Source: Strigamia acuminata (lineage: Eukaryota; Arthropoda; Chilopoda; Geophilomorpha; Linotaeniidae). Taken from it: a stretch of 60,000 nucleotides of DNA. Every line of letters begins with the position of its first letter. Within the stretch, counting starts at the first letter, position 1. The position numbers and the translations under genes were made by a program. The stretch lies in NCBI GenBank assembly GCA_949358305.1, contig OX442314.1:30739118-30799117 (forward strand). The letters are read 5' to 3'. Shown here piece by piece: positions 53,670-60,000 of the stretch. The notes beneath the pieces were generated by a model. It searched no databases. It saw only the letters and a list, made by a program, of their open reading frames with translations, and was not told the DNA's origin.

Positions 53670-55593
53670 ATGTATAAGAGTTCAATTCGCTCGTGTTTTG
53701 CACTTTTACTGCTCGTAGACATCGCACTGGCAGCAGTGTCAACAAGTAAGTGATCAACTAACCCTTTTAAACTAAAAATTTAACTTTCATTCTGATTTAT
53801 AAATCACAGTTCAGACTGCCGACGGCCCAAAAACAATCGGGTAAATTAATATCCCCCCGATTAACATAATAGCATAATTACTAATAATAATATCATCTTT
53901 CAACCCTCTTTAGGTGTGTAGAATATTACGACGGTTGCGACACCGACTTAGAACGAGACCGCTGCTGCAACGGCGGTGCGTGCGAACACCAAGATAATAT
54001 TGGACGTTCCATTTGCATGCCAAAACCAGGATACAGCCAGTAAGTTAAAATTATTTACCTTCAACCCTAATTGTAAACGTTTTCGTGCTAGATTACCCTG
54101 TGGTGAAAGATTTGGTCAATGTGACAATGGTTTCTTCAGCGCACGCTGTTGCAATGCTCGCGATGAATGCGATTGCTCCGGGAATGACACCGCAATTTGC
54201 TCTTGCAAGAAAACATCGTAGGCTTCCCTGCTACACACTATCGAAATAAGTGCTTTAATCATTTCTTTTCCAGTGCGTGCATTAAAAACAATGCTGCCTG
54301 CACGTCTGACAGAAACGACTGCTGCCAAGATTTGTCTTGCCAATGCAATAACAATGACATAGACTGCAAATGTTTGGTCCCGCCGCCGCCGCCACCGCCA
54401 CCGTAAGCACAAAAGCGTAAATTTTGTAATAAAATATTAAATTAATTGAAACTGTTATTTTTTTTTCATAAAAAAAAGCTGTATTAAACAGACCGAGTAC
54501 TGCGGGCGTCGGCGAGACGGTTGCTGCCCGGAATTCAGCTGCGTGTGCAACGAAGGTGGGTCTAATTGCCGTTGTATCGTACCACCCACAATACCACCAA
54601 AACCGTAAGCCTTTGCTATACAGGGTGAGTCAAAAGTCTGAAAACACCTTTTTTTCTTGAAAATGACCGAAGATATATCAATTGAATCAATTCTATTGAT
54701 GTAGGCATATAGGAAGTCGATGGTGAGCTGTACAGTGGTGACCTTAAATTTGACCCGGAAGATCATCGTCAAGGTCATTCACTTCTTAACTTTTAAACCG
54801 TTTAAGATACAGCAAAATTTCTAATTACAAAGTTGTAGAACACCATCGAATTAGTACTATGCAACTTATCTCAGCCTAAAGTTAAATGTTTTTTTTTAAA
54901 AAAAAGCAAAACAAATCAGCAAAGTGAGATTTTTTATCTTATGAAAATAAAATAATTTAGGCATTAAAAAAATACGGTGGTTTTTCTTGGAAACTTGCAC
55001 AATAATAAAAATTTGAATACATTTATTGAACAAATTCAGTACTTTTGGAGTAGAAATTTAAGTTTTGCCACAATGGCTGGCTTTACTTCAGCTGATTTGT
55101 TTCATTTCAAAATGAAAACATTTAACTCAAGATGGCTGAGATAAGTTGCATAGTACTAATTCAACGGCGTTCTACAACTTTGTAATTGGAAATTTTGCTG
55201 TATCTTAAACGGTTTAAAAGTTAAGAAGTGAATGACCTTGAAGATGACCTTCCGAGTCAAATTTAAGGTCACTGCTGGATAGCCCACCATCGACTTCCTA
55301 TATGCCTACATCAATAGAATTGATATATCTTCGGACTTCGGTAATTTTCAAGAAAAAAAGGTGTTTCCAGACTTTTGACTCACCCTGTATATCCGCAGTA
55401 CTTAATGCAAAATACCAACGAATTTGATTTCTGTTTCAGGCGACTGCCTTGTATTAAGAGACATAAATTCTGCGGTCATCGACGAAACGACTGCTGTTGC
55501 GCCGAAGATTGTGTGCGTGACTATTTTTCAGGTCGTTTCGAATGTAAAGTGAAAGGTTTATTTTCTTTCAACCCTTTTTGCTCTAATGATTGA
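53670..55593 (+). CDS. Secreted multi-knottin protein with five cysteine modules
   Basis: Seven coding exons: 53670-53745, 53810-53840, 53914-54039, 54092-54217, 54274-54402, 54479-54604 and 55440-55593, giving 255 residues. Exon 1 encodes a signal peptide (CFALLLLVDIALAAVS). Exons 3-7 each encode one cysteine module of about 42 residues; three of these exons are exactly 126 bp and one is 129 bp, all in the same phase. Modules 3 and 4 follow C-x6-C-x6-CC-x4-CxC-x7-CxC, the spacing of agatoxin-like inhibitor-cystine-knot peptides; the others vary. Proline-rich linkers join some modules. Agatoxin-like peptides occur widely in arthropods and are not always venom components, so function is open. 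AATAAA near 55653. It is the only complete member of a local cluster. Confidence 0.85.
54621..55387. mobile_element. Mariner-like MITE in the last intron of the knottin gene
   Basis: It begins CAGGGTGAGTCAAAAGTC and ends with the complement, flanked by TA on both sides. The inverted arms are about 250 bp each (54621-54880 and 55132-55387) with a centre of about 250 bp. There is no coding capacity. Confidence 0.88.
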
Positions 55594-56084
55594 TTCCGTT
55601 CAAGCCTTGTTGAGATATAACTAAATTGTATGTGCCTAACCGACGTGCAAACAAATAAAGAAAAATCCTCACGAATGGCTGTATCTTATTTAGGTATTTG
55701 TTTCAAATTTACAAACGTGTAAAATACACGCTCAATCTTTACAATTAAATGGAGAAGAGATAATAAATCTGTGTAAAAAATTACATTCACACCAGCGATG
55801 GTTAACACAACATGTGACAGCTGTTGCCTTTTAACACGAAAATTAATACATTAGATATGACGTAAGATTCGATGCATGTGGCATGCTCATCACACATAAA
55901 TACCTGAAAAGGCAGGAACATTTCCTCCACCAACGAGAGCTTATATTAAAAAACACAGGTAACAACACATTTTATATAATTTCAGTTTAAAACACCACTC
56001 GTGAGCTGATATAATTCTGTGAATTGAATACATGTTCTCGTATCAACTCAAACTTATGTGGTTTTTTCAGGCAAAAATCACAAC

Positions 56085-56160
56085 ATGCACAAAAGTTCCC
56101 ATCATTCGTGTTTTGCACTTTTATTGCTCATAGATATCACACTGGCAGCAGTGTCAACAA
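56085..56160 (+). pseudogene. Orphan signal-peptide exon of a second knottin gene
   Basis: 76 bp, the same length and phase as exon 1 at 53670-53745, encoding CFALLLLIDITLAAVS. It is preceded by TTTTTTCAG, which joins a leader copy near 55903-55970, and followed by GTGAAT in place of the GTAAGT donor. No cysteine-module exon follows within 3.5 kb; repeats fill that space. The copy is therefore broken, or its exons have been displaced. Confidence 0.8.
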
Positions 56161-56453
56161 GTGAATAAACAACTCAACTCAACTAAACTCAGCCATTGTT
56201 AAAAGCTGAATTACAAGTGTTTTTTTAATATGCTAATTTTACTTAGGGGGCGCTGGGAGTACAAACAAAGGCGCGTTCAATTTCAAACTGAAATACTGAA
56301 ATACTGGCAATGCAGTGAAGCGAAACGCTGCATCATTTCCCCATTAATGTTTCATTAATTAATAAAGTTGTACAATGCAATAAAAATTAAATTGAAGTTA
56401 ACAATAAACAAATGAATAAAATTTTACACTATAACAAAAGTTCCGTCAAGACT

Positions 56454-56626
56454 GCGCTCTGAAACAGAGGCCCTGAGTAATTCGTCCATATAATTCGATC
56501 CAGTTCTATCAACTCTTTAGCAATCATCATTAAATAGTGATCAGTGAATATGTTAGCTACCACTTGAACAAGTTGCCACATATTCAACTTATTAGTTCCT
56601 CTTTCCCAAATAAAATAAATTTTTCT
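56454..56626. repeat. 173-bp direct repeat, second copy at 59003-59175
   Basis: Two equal-length copies, differing at only a few bases, run from GCGCTCTGAAACAGAGGC to TAAAATAAATTTTTCT. They show a segmental duplication within the knottin cluster. Confidence 0.85.
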
Positions 56627-56873
56627 GACTAAGATAAGTTGGATAGTACTAATTTGATGGTGCTCTACAACTTTCTGATTGAAAATCTTTCTCTAACCTG
56701 ATTGGTTTAAAAGTTAGAAAGTGAATGATCTTGAAAATGGCCTTCAAGGTCAATTTTGATGACGTCATTGGATTGCTCTCACCCAACGTCCTGTAGGATC
56801 ACTTCATCAAAGTTGGCCGAGATGTAATTGCTCAGAAAATATTTTGAGGAGACCAGACTTTTAGGACACCCTG
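56627..56873. mobile_element. Half copy of the mariner-like MITE
   Basis: It matches the right arm of the MITE at 54621-55387, from AAGATAAGTTGGATAGTAC to CACCCTGTA, but is diverged and lacks the left arm. Confidence 0.7.
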
Positions 56874-56943
56874 TATAGTCTTGGGGGCCCTCTAGAATTT
56901 GGGGGCCCTGGACTCAAGCCCTAGATGCTTCGCCTGAAAACAC

Positions 56944-58267
56944 GGGGATTCATAACTGGCGCGAAATGAATTGGCGCGGAATTATTTTTTTTCACAGAAC
57001 CTGGTTTCAGTAAATTGAACTGGCGCGAATTGAATAAGCGCGGAATTCAATTGTTGAATTAGCGCGGAATGCCAACATTGTCAACTGAATAAGCGCGGAA
57101 TTTGTTAAAATTTGGAACTGAATTAGCGCGGAATTTGGACAAAGTTTGGAACTGAATTAGCGCGGAATTTGGACAAAAGTTGGAACTGAATAAGCGCGGA
57201 ATACGCAAAGCAATACAAGTTTTTAATTTGTTGTTTTCCAATCGAATTTACTTATTTTCGTGGTTTTTAGGCTTTTAAAGTCAATTTTGGACGTTTTTTC
57301 AACCAAAATTCTCACACTTGAAAAATGTTCGTTTAACGACACGATTCGTCCAATTAGTGACCTTCGTTAAGTTGGCCCCCCCTATGTCCAATCCAAAAAA
57401 TTTATTGGACTAGATAGCCCTTTCAATGGACATAATTGGACTTCGTTTGTTACATTAAACAAATATAACAAACGAAAAACCGAAATTGTAATTGCTGACA
57501 AAAATTGCAGTTTTGAATAAGAGCCGCAGCTCTTAATTGATAAAATACGGTAGTCATTTTTTCTTTAAAAAATCGGTGATTTATGTCATGTTCACCATTT
57601 TATTTCAAATTTCTAATTTTAAAATGCATGTCTTCGTAATTAAACTTGGGTATTTTTTTGAAAAACCGATTAACTTTCATGTTCACCATTTTCATTTTGA
57701 ATTTCGATTGACCACGAATTGTAAACAAACTAGAGCTTTATCTGGCGGAAGCCGTGACCAAAATAGAATTTAATTTTGAAATTAAAAAAAAAGACTAATT
57801 TTCAAAATTGACCTTTAGGAATATTTAACACATGAATCCTATGTGTAATCTGCCGCTGAAAACGTTGGCGTCCTTATATTTCTCATTAAATTTAGTTAAA
57901 AAGAAGAAATCAGCAAATTACGACGAAAATTGAACAAACGCTCATTGCAGTAAAGCCCCCTCCCGTCTCCTAGCGGAATTCTCTACAGCACACCATTCCG
58001 CGCTCAGGCAATTCAAGAACTGAATAAGCGCGGAATTCTCTACAGCACACCATTCCGCGCTCAGGCAATTCAAGAACTGAATAAGCGCGGAATGGTGTTC
58101 TGTAAATAATTCCGCGCTTAGTCAGTTCTGGAATTGCCTGAGCGCGGAATTCTCATTACCACAACTGAACAGGCGCGGAATGATCAGCCGAGAACTGAAT
58201 AAGCGCGAATGAATAAGCGCGGAATTTCTTTCCGCGCTCATTCATTCCGCGCCAGTTATTGTAACCC
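56944..58267. mobile_element. Terminal-inverted-repeat element with GCGCGGAATT arrays
   Basis: The ends read GGGGATTCATAACTGGCGCG and the complement of GGGTTACAATAACTGGCGCG. The flanks share GAAAACAC (56936-56943 and 58268-58275), an 8-bp target duplication. Both subterminal regions carry many copies of AACTGAATAAGCGCGGAAT, on both strands. The 1324-bp element has no transposase. The GGG ends recall MULE-type and the 8-bp duplication recalls hAT-type elements; the superfamily is undecided. Confidence 0.75.
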
Positions 58268-58275
58268 GAAAACAC

Positions 58276-59700
58276 ACAAAAACCAAAACCCAACATAAAC
58301 TACTTTAAAAATCACTCCAGCCATGATCTTTTATTGTTTTTATTATTTCATTTTTTTTTTGTGTGTGGCTGTTTTAATGTCCATTCTCTTTGCTGTGTTC
58401 TGCTTCACTGCATGTCCCACTCTTGTTAATTTCTGACGCTGTTACCACAGCGCCCCCTGTATTTTTAACCAGTGAATAAATTAGTTGTAATTCTAACTTC
58501 ATGCAAATGAGTCGAATTTCATTCTGCTCTCCACCAAGTTCGAATATTGGTTGAAAACACACCACCCTTTACAGAAACTCCAAAAAAAGTAAAAACAGAC
58601 ATTTTGAATACACCTATTTATAACAACATTATATAAATTAAATATATTCAATTATTATTCTCTCTACAACTACATAAATGGGGCTCGGCCAATGGGGGAA
58701 AGGACTCTTTTGACTCGAACAAGAGTGTAATGCAGTTTTTTCCACTCTTTTTTTTGGTGTTTAGTTCTTGACAATCCATGCTTTTGTTCTCGAGATATTT
58801 GCGTTTTTGCTCAATTTTTGTCCCAATTCGCCAAGTTTGATCGCACCAGTCATTCCTGAATTTCAAATTTTATGATACTTTTGAGTGGAGAGTGTAATTT
58901 CCACAATCCAGGCAACTTGCAGAGCCCACGAATTTGATTTGTGGAGCCATAAGATTTCCCGAAGGAATTTAACATCGGATCTTAATATCTGACCGTTTGG
59001 AGGCGCTCTGAAACAGAGGCCCCGAGTAATTCGCCCATATAATTCGATCCAGTTCGATCAACTCTTTAGCAATCATCATTAAATAGTGATCAGTGAATAC
59101 GTTAGCTACCACTTGAACAAGTTGCCACATATTCAACTTATTAGTTCCTCTTTCCCAAATAAAATAAATTTTTCTATTTCTGTTTATATAAATGTGTAAT
59201 TACACTAAGCACATTCAAAGTTCGTTTAAATTATTTTTCGTGTTTCTGTAAACAGCAAAACAGATTTTAAAAAACATGCCGTATTTACTCACGGTTTAAG
59301 AATGTGTGCACGCTTCGCCTCGATCTAAAACACCGCTTAAAACTCACTCCATCCTTGGTTTTTGTTTGTGTGGTTTCAGTTGATGGTTTCTGGCTGTTTG
59401 TAATGTCCATTCAGTTTGCAGAAACTGCAAAAACAATTTAAAAAAAAAAAAAAAATTGAATGCACATATTTATAAAACATTACATAAATTAAACACATTC
59501 AATTATTATTCTCTCTACAACTGCTTAAATTCTCACATTTTTAGATTGCTAATTTACATTTACAATTTTAAAATCTTTTTCATTCTTAAAAATTAAATCT
59601 TTACAACTAAATGAGGAAGAGAAAATAAATCTGTGAAAAATATGTGACAGCTGGTACCTGTTAGTAACAAAATTAATGTATACCGTTTAAAATTAAGAAA
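58276..59700. other. Repeat-rich non-coding stretch of the knottin cluster
   Basis: It holds the second copy of the 173-bp repeat (59003-59175). It also holds two versions of TTCAATTATTATTCTCTCTACAACT (near 58650 and 59500), and from about 59590 a match to 55735-55830 (AATGRRGAAGAGATAATAAATCTGTG). No ORF is supported. Confidence 0.55.
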
Positions 59701-59753
59701 GAAAACCGCTAATGAGGTTGAATAACTCAATACATCAAACATGCCGATCATAC

Positions 59754-59812
59754 ATAAATATCAGAAAATGCAGAAATCGTTCCATTTCAGATGAACTTAT
59801 CCAGAAAAGTAC
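59754..59812 (+). promoter_or_regulatory. Leader of a third knottin gene, cut by the window end
   Basis: ATAAATATCAGAAAATGCAG ... AGTACAG|GTAACAACT matches the leaders at 53165-53245 and 55903-55960, including the GTAACA donor. The coding exons would lie beyond 60000. Confidence 0.6.
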
Positions 59813-60000
59813 AGGTAACAACTATCACCACTTTCTTAATTTGTTTTCTGTGTGACGGCATAGTCTTATCCAAGGCAACCCAGGGACAAAATACCCCAGG
59901 GTGGGTTGCACTATCACCTAAATAAGAACTAGGAACTCCTGAACGTTGGGTTTAGTGGCCTTTAATCGTTGTCTAGGGGTTGGAGTTCCCCGGTCTAACC

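Overview
The window is nuclear DNA of an animal, most probably an arthropod. Genes are split by short GT-AG introns, the non-coding DNA is AT-rich, and there are complete striated-muscle troponin I and troponin T genes. The troponin T ends in the poly-glutamate tail known from arthropods. I could not fix the species; a hexapod or related group is an inference. No tRNA, rRNA or CRISPR locus was recognised.

Layout. (1) 1-7241: two near-identical intronless BTB-domain genes in tandem, separated by a broken lipocalin copy and a decayed hAT transposase. (2) 7242-31044: one 23.8-kb nest of transposons. Element A, a minus-strand Ty3/gypsy-type retrotransposon, sits between 4-bp AGTT target duplications. 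A complete 13.5-kb plus-strand gypsy element (B) with indistinguishable 1018-bp LTRs sits inside A between GGGT duplications. A small hAT-type element sits inside A's 5' LTR between 8-bp duplications. The paralogous locus near 2414 is the empty site for A. (3) 31045-38835: continuation of the BTB repeat unit, a hAT-like MITE, a small acidic protein with two CxxCxGxG motifs, an intact five-exon lipocalin and a THAP-domain gene. (4) 39394-43632: a 14-exon STAM gene on the minus strand (VHS, UIM, SH3). (5) 44600-51384: troponin I, then troponin T 0.5 kb downstream in the same orientation. This is the arrangement of the vertebrate TNNI-TNNT pairs. (6) 51721-52779: an intronless gene encoding only an FCP1 N-terminal-like domain, behind three repeated TATA modules. 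(7) 53160-60000: a cluster of genes for a secreted multi-knottin protein. One copy is intact (seven coding exons, five cysteine modules). A second keeps only the signal-peptide exon and has been invaded by repeats. The 5' end of a third is cut by the window edge.

Element B is the most unusual unit. It has a tRNA-Pro-like primer site, gag, a textbook -1 frameshift signal (two A_AAA_AAC heptamers followed by a hairpin whose apical loop is the gag stop codon), and pol. Three tandem look-alike hairpins follow. Last comes a third gene, apparently spliced, that encodes about 950 residues of no family I recognise and has none of the features of an envelope protein. Element A has its own frameshift signal and a different third ORF, but has lost the end of RT, RNase H and integrase.

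How the genes relate: troponin I and T are partners in the thin-filament calcium switch and may share muscle regulation. STAM is divergently arranged from troponin I. The other genes have no evident functional link. The BTB and knottin regions are young, still-duplicating tracts that attract transposons.
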